This document shows, in pieces, positions 17,929 to 26,741 of a stretch of DNA of 64,000 nucleotides (position 1 is its first letter; every line of letters begins with the position of its first letter). The notes beneath the pieces were generated by a model, which worked only from the letters and a program-made list of their open reading frames with translations, was not told the origin of the DNA and ran no database searches. Source of the DNA: Cellulomonas terrae (GTDB lineage Bacteria > Actinomycetota > Actinomycetes > Actinomycetales > Cellulomonadaceae); contig NZ_BJWH01000002.1 of assembly GCF_007990265.1 (NCBI RefSeq), positions 186,001 through 250,000 on the forward strand, in the 5' to 3' direction. Position numbers and translations under genes: made by a program.

Positions 17929-19383
17929 CTACCAGGCGGACCGCACGTAGTCCTTGAGGAAGCAGCCGAACAGGTCCTCGCCGGCCTCGCCGCGCACGAT
18001 CGGGTCGTACACGCGGGCGGCGCCGTCGACCAGGTCGAGCGGGGCGTGGAAGCCCTCCTCGGCCAGCCGGACCTTCGTCGGGTGCGGGCGCTCGTCGGTG
18101 ATCCAGCCGGTGTCGACGCTGGTCATGAGGATGCCGTCCGTCGCCAGCTCGGTGGCGCTGGTGCGGGTCAGCATGTTGAGCGCGGCCTTGGCCATGTTGG
18201 TGTGCGGGTGGCCCGGACCCTTGTAGCCGCGCGAGAAGACGCCCTCCATGGCGGAGACGTTGACCACGTACGCGCGCTCGGCAGCGGTCGCCTTCATGGC
18301 GCCGCGCAGGCGGCTGACCAGGATGAACGGCGCGGTCTGGTTGCACAGCTGGACCTCGAGCAGCTCCATGGGGTCCACCTGGTCGACGGTGTGGACCCAG
18401 CTGTTGGTCTCGGCGGTGTCGGGCACCAGGCCGCCGGCGTCGATCGCGGTGCCCGCGACGAGCCGTTCGAGCGACGCGTGCTCGGCGGTCAGCGCCAGCG
18501 CGGACACCTCCGCCGCCGAGGTCGTGAGCTCGGTGACGGAGCCCGCGAGGGCGACCGGGTGGGCGCTGCTCGTGCGGCCGAACGTGGTGATCTGCGGCAG
18601 CGGACGGTCGGGCAGCGGCTCCAGCTCGGCGTCGGCCAGGTGCGTGTACGCACCGGGGGAGCGGCGGACGGTCTGCGCGGCGTTGTTGATGAGGATGTCG
18701 AGCGGGCCCTGCGCGGCGACGGTGTCCGCGAGCGCGACGACCTGGGCGGGGTCGCGCAGGTCGATGCCGACGATGCTCAGGCGGTCGAGCCAGTCGGCGC
18801 TGTCGGGCATCGCGGCGAACCGGCGGGCGGCGTCGCGCGGGAACCGGGTCGTGATCGTGGTCGTCGCGCCGTCCCGCAGGAGGCGCAGCGCGATGTACAT
18901 GCCGATCTTGGCGCGCCCGCCCGTCAGCAGCGCGCGCTTGCCGGTGAGGTCGGTGCGGGCGTCACGCTTCGCGTGGTTCAGCCGTGCGCACGTGGGGCAC
19001 AGCTGGTGGTAGAACGCGTCGACCTCGACGTAGGGCTCCTTGCAGATGTAGCAGGGCCGGGCCTTGAGCAGTGTCCCCGCGGTCGCGCCCTGGGCGCTGG
19101 AGACGAGCGGGATGCCCTGGGTCTCGTCGTCGATGCGACCCGGGCTGCCGGTGGCCGTCGCGTGGATGACCGCACGGTCGGCGGCGCTGATGGCGTCCCG
19201 CTTCTCGGCACGCCGCTGCTTCTTCGCGGCCTTGAACAGGGCCGACGTCGCACGGCGGGCGAGAGCCAGGTGCGGGTGGTCCGACGGGAGCCTGCTGATC
19301 TGGTCCGCGACCCGCAGGAACACGTCGAGCTCGGCGGGGTCGACGCCGTCGAGCGTCTGCGGCTTCGTGGTGAGGGCAGTCAT
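17929..19383 (-). CDS. SDR-family protein with N-terminal zinc finger
   Basis: 484 aa, about twice the classical SDR length. Residues 1-110 are a helical extension. A four-cysteine finger, C111-x2-C114-x14-C129-x2-C132, is followed by a Rossmann domain with the nucleotide motif LLTGGRAKIGMYIAL (about 152-166) and ILINNAAQT. The catalytic Ser lies in YVVNVSAMEG. The canonical Tyr of YxxxK is Thr here (HTNMAKAAL), so the usual proton-transfer residue is missing and dehydrogenase activity is uncertain. It could be a binding or regulatory SDR. TAAGAT reading left from 19467 is a possible -10. Confidence 0.8.
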   Translation of the reverse strand: MTALTTKPQTLDGVDPAELDVFLRVADQISRLPSDHPHLALARRATSALFKAAKKQRRAEKRDAISAADRAVIHATATGSPGRIDDETQGIPLVSSAQGATAGTLLKARPCYICKEPYVEVDAFYHQLCPTCARLNHAKRDARTDLTGKRALLTGGRAKIGMYIALRLLRDGATTTITTRFPRDAARRFAAMPDSADWLDRLSIVGIDLRDPAQVVALADTVAAQGPLDILINNAAQTVRRSPGAYTHLADAELEPLPDRPLPQITTFGRTSSAHPVALAGSVTELTTSAAEVSALALTAEHASLERLVAGTAIDAGGLVPDTAETNSWVHTVDQVDPMELLEVQLCNQTAPFILVSRLRGAMKATAAERAYVVNVSAMEGVFSRGYKGPGHPHTNMAKAALNMLTRTSATELATDGILMTSVDTGWITDERPHPTKVRLAEEGFHAPLDLVDGAARVYDPIVRGEAGEDLFGCFLKDYVRSAW

Positions 19384-19464
19384 CGTGCGGGTCCTAGCTG
19401 GTCGTCAGGGAGTGGCCGACGAGCAGGGAGCACGAGAGCCGGGCGCGCGGGGGAACGGTCGATC

Positions 19465-20262
19465 TTACCTGTCAGCCGACGGCGGCCCGCCGGGGGTCCC
19501 GCCAGGGCCGTCCGCGGGGGCCCCGCCCAGCAGGTCGCGCAGGCGGTCGCGGCGGGCCTGGTACGCCGGGCCGAACCGGTGTCGCGAGCGGTCGAGCTTG
19601 GTCCCGCGGTACCGGCGACGGGCCCAGTACGACTCGGGCTTGGCCAGCCGGGCGGCACCGATCCAGGCGAGCGTCGGCACCACGACGCCCAGGATCCCGG
19701 TGGCCAGCTTGCCCTTGAGGACGCACACCAGGGCGAACGCCAGGTGGGTCGCGACGAGGATCGAGTACAGCCACGCCGGCAGGTTCGACTCGTTGGTGGT
19801 GCCGACGGGGGAGACGGCGAGCAGGATCGCGCCACCGAGGGCTCCGCCGACGAGGATCGCGTCGATCGACTTGCGCCCGTCCGTCGACCAGTACACGTCG
19901 TCCAGGTGGAACCACAGCGCGAACTCGTCGAGCGTGAGCGCGGCACCGGCGCCGAACAGCAGAGCGAGCACGTCGATCCAGGGTGACTCGGGCCGGAACC
20001 GGAACGTCAGGAGCCCGGACACGAGCACGAGCAGGATCCCCCACACCTGGTGGTGCACGTGCACGCCGCCGATGTAGACGTCCCTGACCGGACCTGAGGT
20101 GTCCTCGTGCTCCACCTGCCGGGCGTGGATCCGTCGCGTGACGGTCCGCACCACGGCGAACGTGATGAGGAAGCCGACCAGGGCCCACAGCGCGGGTGAG
20201 CGCCCGGTCTGCACGAAGACCGCGTCGTACCAGGCCACGAGTCGGACCCTACTGCGGGACAT
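19465..20262 (-). CDS. Integral membrane protein of unknown function
   Basis: 265 aa from ATG 20262; GTG 20238 is an alternative with AGTAGGG upstream. About five hydrophobic helices are visible. Notable motifs are YIGGVHVHHQVWG (a His cluster at a membrane edge) and LTLDEFALWFHLDDVYW, an acidic/aromatic segment inside the helix bundle. The cytoplasmic tail is Arg-rich (RRRYRGTKLDRSRHR) and ends in a Gly/Pro stretch. The His and Asp/Glu residues could bind metal. I do not recognise the family. It is divergent from the glutamate decarboxylase gene with a 92-bp gap. Confidence 0.65.
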   Translation of the reverse strand: MSRSRVRLVAWYDAVFVQTGRSPALWALVGFLITFAVVRTVTRRIHARQVEHEDTSGPVRDVYIGGVHVHHQVWGILLVLVSGLLTFRFRPESPWIDVLALLFGAGAALTLDEFALWFHLDDVYWSTDGRKSIDAILVGGALGGAILLAVSPVGTTNESNLPAWLYSILVATHLAFALVCVLKGKLATGILGVVVPTLAWIGAARLAKPESYWARRRYRGTKLDRSRHRFGPAYQARRDRLRDLLGGAPADGPGGTPGGPPSADR

Positions 20263-20354
20263 TTCGGGACGGACCGCGCTACGTTCGACGCGCAGGTGCG
20301 TGCCGGGGGGACGGCGGTCAGCCGGCTCCGGACCGATGGACTGGAGGAGCACAG

Positions 20355-21767
20355 GTGAGCGAGACGTCCGACCCGTTCGGCCCGATCCACGGCCGGCCCA
20401 GCTTCCGTGAGCACATCGACCGCGGCACGTTCCCCGCCCACGGCCTGGAGCCGGACGAGGCCTACGAGCTCCTGCACACCGGTCTCATGCTCGACGGCCG
20501 CGAGACGCTGAACCTCGCGTCCTTCGTCACGACCTGGATGGAGCCGCAGGCAGAGAGGCTGATCCACGACACGCTGCGCAAGAACCACATCGACCACGAG
20601 GAGTACCCGGCGGCGTCGCTGATCGAGGAAGCCTGTGTGCACATGCTGGGCGACCTCTTCAACGCCCCGGACTCCGCGGCCGTCGTCGGCGTGGCGACCA
20701 TCGGGTCCTCCGAGGCGATCATGCTCGGGCTGCTCGCCCACAAGCGCGCGTGGCGGGACCGGCGCCGGGCCGCGGGTCTGCCGACGGACCGGCCGAACGT
20801 GGTGTTCGGTGCGGAGACCCACGTGGTGTGGGACAAGTTCGCCAACTACTTCGACGTCGAGATGCGCAAGATCCCTATGAAGGCGGACCGGTTCGTGCTC
20901 AGCGCGGACGACGTCGAGGCGCACGTCGACGAGAACACCATCGCCGTCGGCGCGGTGCTCGGCACGACGCACATCGGTGAGGCGGACCCGATCGAGGAGA
21001 TCAACGACCTCCTCGTGCGGATCAAGGCGGAGAAGGGGTGGGACGTCCCGCTGCACGTCGACGGTGCGAGCGGAGCGTTCATCGCCCCGTTCGCGGAGCC
21101 CGACCTGCGGTGGGACTTCCGCCTCGAGCAGGTCGCGTCGATCAACGTGTCGGGGCACAAGTACGGCCTCGTCTACCCGGGGGTCGGCTGGCTGATCTTC
21201 CGGGACGCGTCGAGGCTGCCTGAGGACCTCGTCTTCAGCGTCAACTACCTCGGCGGCGCGCAGCCGACCTACACGTTCAACTTCTCGCGCGGGTCGGCCA
21301 TGATCCAGGCGCAGATGTACAACTTCCTGCGGCTCGGACGCAGCGGGTACACGTCGATCGTCGAGACGATGCTCGCCAACGCCCGGTTCCTCAACGAGAG
21401 CCTCGAGGCGAGCGGCCGGTTCGAGATCCTCAATCCCGGGCTGGCGGAGCCCGTGGTCACCTTCGCGATCAAGGGTGACCCGGGCTTCGACGTCTATCAC
21501 CTGTCCGCGCGGCTGCGCGAGGACGGCTGGATCGTGCCCGCATACAGCCTGCCGCCGGACGCCGACGCCGTGCACCTGATGCGCGTCGTCGTCCGGCTCG
21601 ACCTGAGCCGCATCATGATCGAGCAGCTCCTGCGTGACCTGATGGCCGCCTGGGACGCGCTCGTGGCGGAGCAACCCGTCCAGCGTCCGGCCGCCAAGCC
21701 CGACGTGTGGACGTCGCCCGCGCACGCCGCGGCGAAGAGCAAGGCGCGCACCGGCCTGCACCCGTGA
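20355..21767 (+). CDS. gad: Glutamate decarboxylase (PLP-dependent)
   Basis: 470 aa. GTG 20355 lies 5 bp after GGAGGAG. The product converts L-glutamate to GABA and CO2, consuming a proton, and is usually linked to acid resistance. Seen: PLP-binding Asp in PLHVDGASGAFIAPF, PLP-lysine K269 in INVSGHKYGLVYPG, and GSSEAIMLG upstream. The length is typical of the GadA/GadB family. No glutamate/GABA antiporter (GadC) is adjacent. The downstream membrane protein overlaps the stop (GTGA) and is not an obvious transporter. Confidence 0.95.
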   Translation: MSETSDPFGPIHGRPSFREHIDRGTFPAHGLEPDEAYELLHTGLMLDGRETLNLASFVTTWMEPQAERLIHDTLRKNHIDHEEYPAASLIEEACVHMLGDLFNAPDSAAVVGVATIGSSEAIMLGLLAHKRAWRDRRRAAGLPTDRPNVVFGAETHVVWDKFANYFDVEMRKIPMKADRFVLSADDVEAHVDENTIAVGAVLGTTHIGEADPIEEINDLLVRIKAEKGWDVPLHVDGASGAFIAPFAEPDLRWDFRLEQVASINVSGHKYGLVYPGVGWLIFRDASRLPEDLVFSVNYLGGAQPTYTFNFSRGSAMIQAQMYNFLRLGRSGYTSIVETMLANARFLNESLEASGRFEILNPGLAEPVVTFAIKGDPGFDVYHLSARLREDGWIVPAYSLPPDADAVHLMRVVVRLDLSRIMIEQLLRDLMAAWDALVAEQPVQRPAAKPDVWTSPAHAAAKSKARTGLHP

Positions 21768-22612
21768 CGTCGAGAGTCCCGGACCTGCCCGCGGGCTGGC
21801 GGGTCCTGCACACCCACGGCCCGCTCGGCTTCGTCACCCACGCGGTGCTCGTGCGCCCGGACGGCAGCGAGGTCGAGTGGAGCTCCCGGCGGCACCGCAA
21901 GGGTCTCGGCCTGCGGCTCGCCGGGGTCCGGGCCGAGGGTGGTCGGGCCAGCGCGACGAGCTGGTGGATCGGGAGCCTGTTCGCGATCGGCTCGCTCTGC
22001 TTCGCCCTCGGGTCGGTGCCGCTGTACTTCGAGGCGCTCGACCCGGCCGTGGTCGCGGGCACGTTCTTCGTCGGGTCGATCTTCTTCACCTCGGCCGCCT
22101 ACCTGCAGTTCCACGAGACGCTGCGCGCGCCGGGCGGCGTGGTCGCGGAGTCGGCGCGACCCGGCCGGCTGGCGTCGCTGGTGGGCTGGCAGCCGCGTCG
22201 GATCGACTTCTGGGCGGTGCTCGTCCAGCTGGTGGGGACCGTGTTCTTCAACGTCAGCACGTTCGCGGCCACGCAGGCCGACCTGACGCTCGCCCAGGAG
22301 CGGCACCTGATCTGGGCGCCGGACGTGTACGGGTCCATCTGCTTCCTCGTCGCCAGCTGGTTCGCCTACGCCGAGGTGAACCGGGGCGTCCTCCCGCGGT
22401 CGGACCGTTCCGTCGGGTGGCGGATCGCCGCGCTCAACCTGCTCGGGTCGGTCGCGTTCGGCGTCTCGGCGGTCGCGGCCCGCTACCTGCCCACGGGGGA
22501 GTCGGCCAACCTCGGGCTGGTCAACCTCGGCACCTTCCTCGGCGCGGTGTGCTTCCTGGTCGGCGCCGCGCTGCTGCCCGTCGAGTCGGCGAAGGAGCGA
22601 TCGTCGGCCTGA
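21764..22612 (+). CDS. Membrane protein, co-translated with glutamate decarboxylase
   Basis: 282 aa. GTG 21764 overlaps the decarboxylase stop by 4 bp. The N-terminal ~60 residues are hydrophilic (LPAGWRVLHTHGPLGFVTHAVLV). About seven hydrophobic helices follow, from SWWIGSLFAIGSLCFALG to LGTFLGAVCFLVGAALL. The aromatic-rich repeats LYFEALDPAVVAGTFFVGSIFFTSAAY are the clearest landmarks. It resembles YrhK-like membrane proteins only in general character. Coupling with the decarboxylase suggests a role in glutamate/GABA or pH stress, but no transporter signature is visible. Confidence 0.65.
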   Translation: MTSRVPDLPAGWRVLHTHGPLGFVTHAVLVRPDGSEVEWSSRRHRKGLGLRLAGVRAEGGRASATSWWIGSLFAIGSLCFALGSVPLYFEALDPAVVAGTFFVGSIFFTSAAYLQFHETLRAPGGVVAESARPGRLASLVGWQPRRIDFWAVLVQLVGTVFFNVSTFAATQADLTLAQERHLIWAPDVYGSICFLVASWFAYAEVNRGVLPRSDRSVGWRIAALNLLGSVAFGVSAVAARYLPTGESANLGLVNLGTFLGAVCFLVGAALLPVESAKERSSA

Positions 22613-22629
22613 CCCCGCAGACTGCGTGC

Positions 22630-25122
22630 GTGGACGACCCGATCGCGCGGCTGCTCGCCGACCCGCCGGACCTCCCCGTGCGCGACGGGCTCCCCGACGT
22701 CGTCGCGGCGCTCCGGGCGCGCGGCGTGGTCGTCGTGCAGGCGCCACCGGGGACGGGGAAGACGACCCTGGTCCCGCCTGCCGTCGCCGCGGCGGTCCCC
22801 GGACGCGTCGTGGTCACCCAGCCGCGCCGGATCGCCGCACGTGCGGCAGCTCGCCGCCTGGCGCACCTGCTCGGCGAGCCCGTCGGTCGGACCGTGGGGT
22901 TCTCCGTCCGCGGGGAGAGCACCGCGAGCGCCGCGACGAGGGTCGAGGTGGTGACCACCGGGGTGCTGCTGCGCCGCATGCAGCGCGACCCCGAGCTCCC
23001 CGGGGTCGGCGCCGTGATCCTCGACGAGGTGCACGAACGGCACCTCGTCGACGACCTCGCGCTGGCCCTGCTCGTCGACGTCCGGACGCACCTGCGCGAC
23101 GATCTCGCCGTCGTGGCGATGTCGGCGACGGTGGAGGCGGAGCGGACCGCGGCGCTGCTCGGTGACTCCGAGCCGGCGCCCGTGGTCGCCGTCCCCGGTG
23201 CGCTGTTCCCCGTCGACACGGTCTGGTGCCCGGCGCCCGCGCGCACCGCCCGGACCGACGAGCGCGGGGTGACCCCGGCGTTCCTCGACCACGTGGCCGC
23301 CACCGTCCGCCGTGCCCTGGCCGAGCGCCCCGGGGACGTCCTGGTCTTCGTGCCCGGCGCCGGGGAGGTCGACGGGGTGGCACGCCGCCTCGGCGGTCTC
23401 GACGTCGACGTCCGGCCCCTGCACGGCAGGCTGCCCGCGCACGCCCAGGACCTCGCCCTCACGGCCGGAGCGCGACGGAGGGTCGTCGTGTCGACGGCCG
23501 TCGCAGAGTCGTCGCTCACGGTGCCGGGCGTCCGGCTCGTGGTCGACGCAGGACTGTCACGCGAGCCCCGCACCGACCACCGCCGCGGGCTCGCCGGCCT
23601 GGTGACCGTCGGGGTGAGCCGCGCGTCCGCGGAGCAGCGCGCCGGCCGCGCCGGCCGTGAAGGACCCGGCGCGGCCTACCGGTGCTGGTCAGCCCACGAC
23701 CACGCACGCCTCGTGGCACACCCCGAACCGGAGATCCTCACGGCCGACCTCACGGCGTTCGCGCTCGAGCTGGCGTGCTGGGGGAGCCCCGACGGTCTCG
23801 GGCTCGCCCTGCTCGACCGGCCTCCGGCTGCCGCGATGGCGGTCGCGCACGCGACGCTCGCCGCACTCGGCGCCGTCGACGAGCACGGGCAGCCCACAGC
23901 GCGCGGGCGGGCCGTGGCCGCGGTCCCCGCCGACCCCCGCCTCGCCCGCGGGCTCCTCGACGGAGCCGCGCTCGTGGGCGCGCGCCGCGCGGCCGAGGTC
24001 GTCGCCCTCCTCTCCGAGGACACGCGTGCCCCCGGCGGGGACCTGGTCGCGGCGCTGCGCGCGCTGCGGCGCGGAGGACCGCAGTCCGGACCGTGGCAGG
24101 CACAGGTGGGCCGGTTGCGGGCCCTGGTCCCGGACACCCGCGCCCCGTCGCACCTCGGCGACGACCTTGCCGTCGGACTCGTCGTCGCCCTCGCCCACCC
24201 GGACCGCGTCGCGCGGCTGCGCCCCGGCGGGTCGACGTACCTCATGACGTCCGGCACAGGAGCGGTGCTGCCGCCCGGCTCGGCGCTCGCGGGCCTCCCG
24301 TGGTTGGCGGTCGCCGACGCCGACCGCGGCGCCGGCCGCCGGGACGCCACCGTCCGGTCGGGCGCGCCGGTCGACCTCGACGTCGCCACGGAGGCCGCGC
24401 CGGCACTGCTGCGCGAGGACGAGGTCGTCGCCTGGGCCGACGGCGCGGTGGTCGCCCGCCGCGTCCGGCGGCTCGGCGCGATCGAGCTGACGTCCGTGCC
24501 GCTGACCGACCCGCCGCCCGAGCTCGTCGTGGCGGCGCTGCGTGACGGGCTGACCCGCGAGGGACTGGCCCTGCTGCGCTGGACCGACGCCGCGACGGGC
24601 CTCCGGCAGCGGATGGCGTTCCTGCACCGGGCGCTCGGGCCGCCGTGGCCCGACGTGTCCGACGACGCCCTCCTGGCGGACCTGCAGGACTGGCTCGGGC
24701 CGGACCTCGCGCGCGTGCGGGGGGCCCGGGACCTGAGCCGGGTCGACGTCGTGCAGGCGTTGCGCCGGCTCCTGCCGTGGCCCGACGCGAGCCGGCTCGA
24801 CGCCCTCGCCCCCGAACGCGTCACCGTGCCCGGCGGGTCGAGCCTGCGCATCGACTACACCGGCGACCAGCCGGTCCTCCCCGTCCGGCTGCAGGAGGTC
24901 TTCGGGTGGCGCACCACGCCACGGCTCGCCGACGGGCGGGTCCCGGTGCTGCTGCACCTGCTCTCACCCGCGGGACGCCCGGCGGCCGTCACCGCCGACC
25001 TCGCGTCCTTCTGGAGCTCTGGCTACCCGGCGGTCCGGTCCGAGCTGCGCGGCCGGTACCCCAAGCACGCGTGGCCGGACGACCCGCTGACCGCCACCCC
25101 GGTGCGCGGGGTGCGCCGGTAG
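22630..25122 (+). CDS. hrpB: ATP-dependent helicase HrpB
   Basis: 830 aa, typical for HrpB. In order: Walker A QAPPGTGKTTLVPPA, motif Ia TQPRRIAARAAARRLA, DEVH box VILDEVHERHLVDDL, motif III VVAMSATVE, and helicase-C motifs VSTAVAESSLTVPGVRLVVDAG and RASAEQRAGRAGREGPG. These are followed by the HA2 and HrpB C-terminal regions. HrpB is a DEAH-type RNA/DNA helicase of uncertain physiological role in actinobacteria. GTG 22630 is used because it directly precedes the conserved start of the helicase and no better in-frame start is visible. It lies 17 bp after the membrane protein gene. Confidence 0.93.
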   Translation: MDDPIARLLADPPDLPVRDGLPDVVAALRARGVVVVQAPPGTGKTTLVPPAVAAAVPGRVVVTQPRRIAARAAARRLAHLLGEPVGRTVGFSVRGESTASAATRVEVVTTGVLLRRMQRDPELPGVGAVILDEVHERHLVDDLALALLVDVRTHLRDDLAVVAMSATVEAERTAALLGDSEPAPVVAVPGALFPVDTVWCPAPARTARTDERGVTPAFLDHVAATVRRALAERPGDVLVFVPGAGEVDGVARRLGGLDVDVRPLHGRLPAHAQDLALTAGARRRVVVSTAVAESSLTVPGVRLVVDAGLSREPRTDHRRGLAGLVTVGVSRASAEQRAGRAGREGPGAAYRCWSAHDHARLVAHPEPEILTADLTAFALELACWGSPDGLGLALLDRPPAAAMAVAHATLAALGAVDEHGQPTARGRAVAAVPADPRLARGLLDGAALVGARRAAEVVALLSEDTRAPGGDLVAALRALRRGGPQSGPWQAQVGRLRALVPDTRAPSHLGDDLAVGLVVALAHPDRVARLRPGGSTYLMTSGTGAVLPPGSALAGLPWLAVADADRGAGRRDATVRSGAPVDLDVATEAAPALLREDEVVAWADGAVVARRVRRLGAIELTSVPLTDPPPELVVAALRDGLTREGLALLRWTDAATGLRQRMAFLHRALGPPWPDVSDDALLADLQDWLGPDLARVRGARDLSRVDVVQALRRLLPWPDASRLDALAPERVTVPGGSSLRIDYTGDQPVLPVRLQEVFGWRTTPRLADGRVPVLLHLLSPAGRPAAVTADLASFWSSGYPAVRSELRGRYPKHAWPDDPLTATPVRGVRR

Positions 25123-25123
25123 G

Positions 25124-25948
25124 TCAGTCGGCCCGGCCCGTGGCGTCGCACGGCGGCGTGACCGTGATGTCCACCTCGGTCAGCTGCGCGTCGACGATGC
25201 GCATCGTGCGCTCCATCGCGGCCGGCTCGAGCTTGCCGACCTGGTCGCCGTGCGGGTGGTCGAAGAAGCCCAGCAGCAGCAGGAGCAAGGTGATGACGAC
25301 GGTCACGCTGCCCATCAGCAGGCCCTGCGTGACAGCGCCCTCCGCCGAGTCCGCGAAGAACAGGACGTAGACGAAGATCACGGCGGAGATGACGAACAGG
25401 ACGAGCCAGAGGGGCAACGGGATCAGGCCCTCCGCGCCGTGCACGCGGTCGATGCGGGCCTGCTCGCGGTTGGCCGTCTGGTCCATCCACCGGTCGTACG
25501 CGGACTGCTCGACGGCCGTCTGCGGCTCGACGGTGTCGATGGTCTCGAACAGCGCGGGACCCCACGGGTTGAACGCGTCACCCAGGGTGCCGTCCTGCAT
25601 CCGTGGCCACTCGACGCCCACCACCGCCCGGGCGTAGCAGACCAGCTCGCCGGTGAGCTCCTCGCGGACGTCAGCGGGCAGGAACTGCGCGGTCTGCACC
25701 TGTTGCGCGACCGTGACCGCCTCGGTCTCGGCACCGGACCGCGCCTGGTCGTAGGACTGGAACGCCAGGAAGATGATGAAGCCGAGCAGGACCGAGAAGC
25801 CCGTGGCCAGGACACCGAACACGCCGGACGCGCGGTCCCCGTCGCTGAAGTAGCTGCCCTCCGGAGCCCGGCGGCGGACCAGCAGCATCGCCGTCACCGT
25901 GAACGCCGTGACCCCGAGCGTGATCAGTGCACCCATCACGATGTTCAT
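25124..25948 (-). CDS. DUF4239 (bestrophin-like) membrane protein
   Basis: 274 aa. A TM helix near the N-terminus (MGALITLGVTAFTVTAMLL) and another at about 44-62 (FGVLATGFSVLLGFIIFLAF) flank a charged loop. Two C-terminal helices (PLWLVLFVISAVIFVYVLFF, LMGSVTVVITLLLLLLGFF) follow a roughly 100-residue soluble segment. This 2+2 layout is typical of DUF4239 proteins, annotated as bestrophin-like but without proven channel activity. ATG 25948 is chosen as the start of the first helix. It converges with hrpB with a 1-bp gap. Confidence 0.72.
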   Translation of the reverse strand: MNIVMGALITLGVTAFTVTAMLLVRRRAPEGSYFSDGDRASGVFGVLATGFSVLLGFIIFLAFQSYDQARSGAETEAVTVAQQVQTAQFLPADVREELTGELVCYARAVVGVEWPRMQDGTLGDAFNPWGPALFETIDTVEPQTAVEQSAYDRWMDQTANREQARIDRVHGAEGLIPLPLWLVLFVISAVIFVYVLFFADSAEGAVTQGLLMGSVTVVITLLLLLLGFFDHPHGDQVGKLEPAAMERTMRIVDAQLTEVDITVTPPCDATGRAD

Positions 25949-26032
25949 GCTGTGCAGCTCGCGAGGCGACGGAGTCGGGGCACATGCCCACGATAGGGCC
26001 ATAGCGGACCCGTCGTGCGGCACCATGTCCGC

Positions 26033-26737
26033 ATGCAGGATGCGACGAGGACGTCCGGTGGTCTGCTGCGTCAGACCTGGTGGCGCGCACGCGACTACGC
26101 CTCCGTGCTCGCCTGGCAGGCCGCGGGCATCACCTCGCGCGTGGACCCCGACGACCTGCGGCGGCCGGAGCACCCGGTCGGGCCGCCGGTCGTCCTGGTC
26201 CCCGGCGTGTACGAGTCGTGGCACTTCCTGCTGCCGCTGGCGATGCTCCTGCACGAGCACGGCGTGCGCGTCCACGTGCTGCCGGACCTCGGCAACAACC
26301 GCCGCCCGGTCCTGCGCGGCGCGAGCGTGCTCGGTCGGTACCTCGAGGCGCACGACCTGCGCGACGTCGTGGTGGTCGCGCACAGCAAGGGCGGGCTCAT
26401 CGGCAAGCTCGCCATGCTGCGTGAGGACCCCAGCGGCCGCATCGTGTCGATGATCGCGGTGAACACCCCGTTCGCCGGGTCGTCGTACGCGCGGTGGTTC
26501 GTGACCCCGGCGGTGCGCGCGTTCATCCCCAGCGACGCCACCATCGTGGCGCTCGACGCCGAGCGCACCGTCAACCACCGGATCACGTCGGTCTACAGCT
26601 GGTGGGACCCGCACATCCCGGCAGGGAGCGCGCTCGACGGCGCGACAGAGGTGGTGCTGGACACCCCGGGGCACTTCCGGCCCTTGGCGGACCCCCGGCT
26701 GCACGAGCTGCTGCTGCAGCGGACCGTGGGCGCCTGA
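26033..26737 (+). CDS. Alpha/beta-hydrolase, lipase-like
   Basis: 234 aa, no clear signal peptide. The hydrolase fold shows VVLVPGVYESWHFL at the oxyanion strand, the nucleophile elbow VVAHSKGGLIGKLAML, AVNTPFAGSSYARW, and a C-terminal His in LDTPGHFRPLADP. The elbow Ser is flanked by Lys (HSKGG), as in triacylglycerol-lipase-like and GPI-inositol-deacylase-like families. The substrate is not predictable. It faces the next hydrolase gene tail to tail with a 4-bp gap. Confidence 0.82.
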   Translation: MQDATRTSGGLLRQTWWRARDYASVLAWQAAGITSRVDPDDLRRPEHPVGPPVVLVPGVYESWHFLLPLAMLLHEHGVRVHVLPDLGNNRRPVLRGASVLGRYLEAHDLRDVVVVAHSKGGLIGKLAMLREDPSGRIVSMIAVNTPFAGSSYARWFVTPAVRAFIPSDATIVALDAERTVNHRITSVYSWWDPHIPAGSALDGATEVVLDTPGHFRPLADPRLHELLLQRTVGA

Positions 26738-26741
26738 GCTT

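Noticed and set aside
20251..20275. DevR-like box upstream of glutamate decarboxylase (GGGACATTTCGGGAC)
   Set aside because: It is a direct repeat of GGGAC, not a palindrome ending in CCC, so it does not match the other three sites.
21877..22629. N-terminal extension of HrpB beyond GTG 22630
   Set aside because: The extension overlaps the membrane protein gene in another frame and has the Arg/Gly-rich look of a shadow; HrpB homology starts near 22630.
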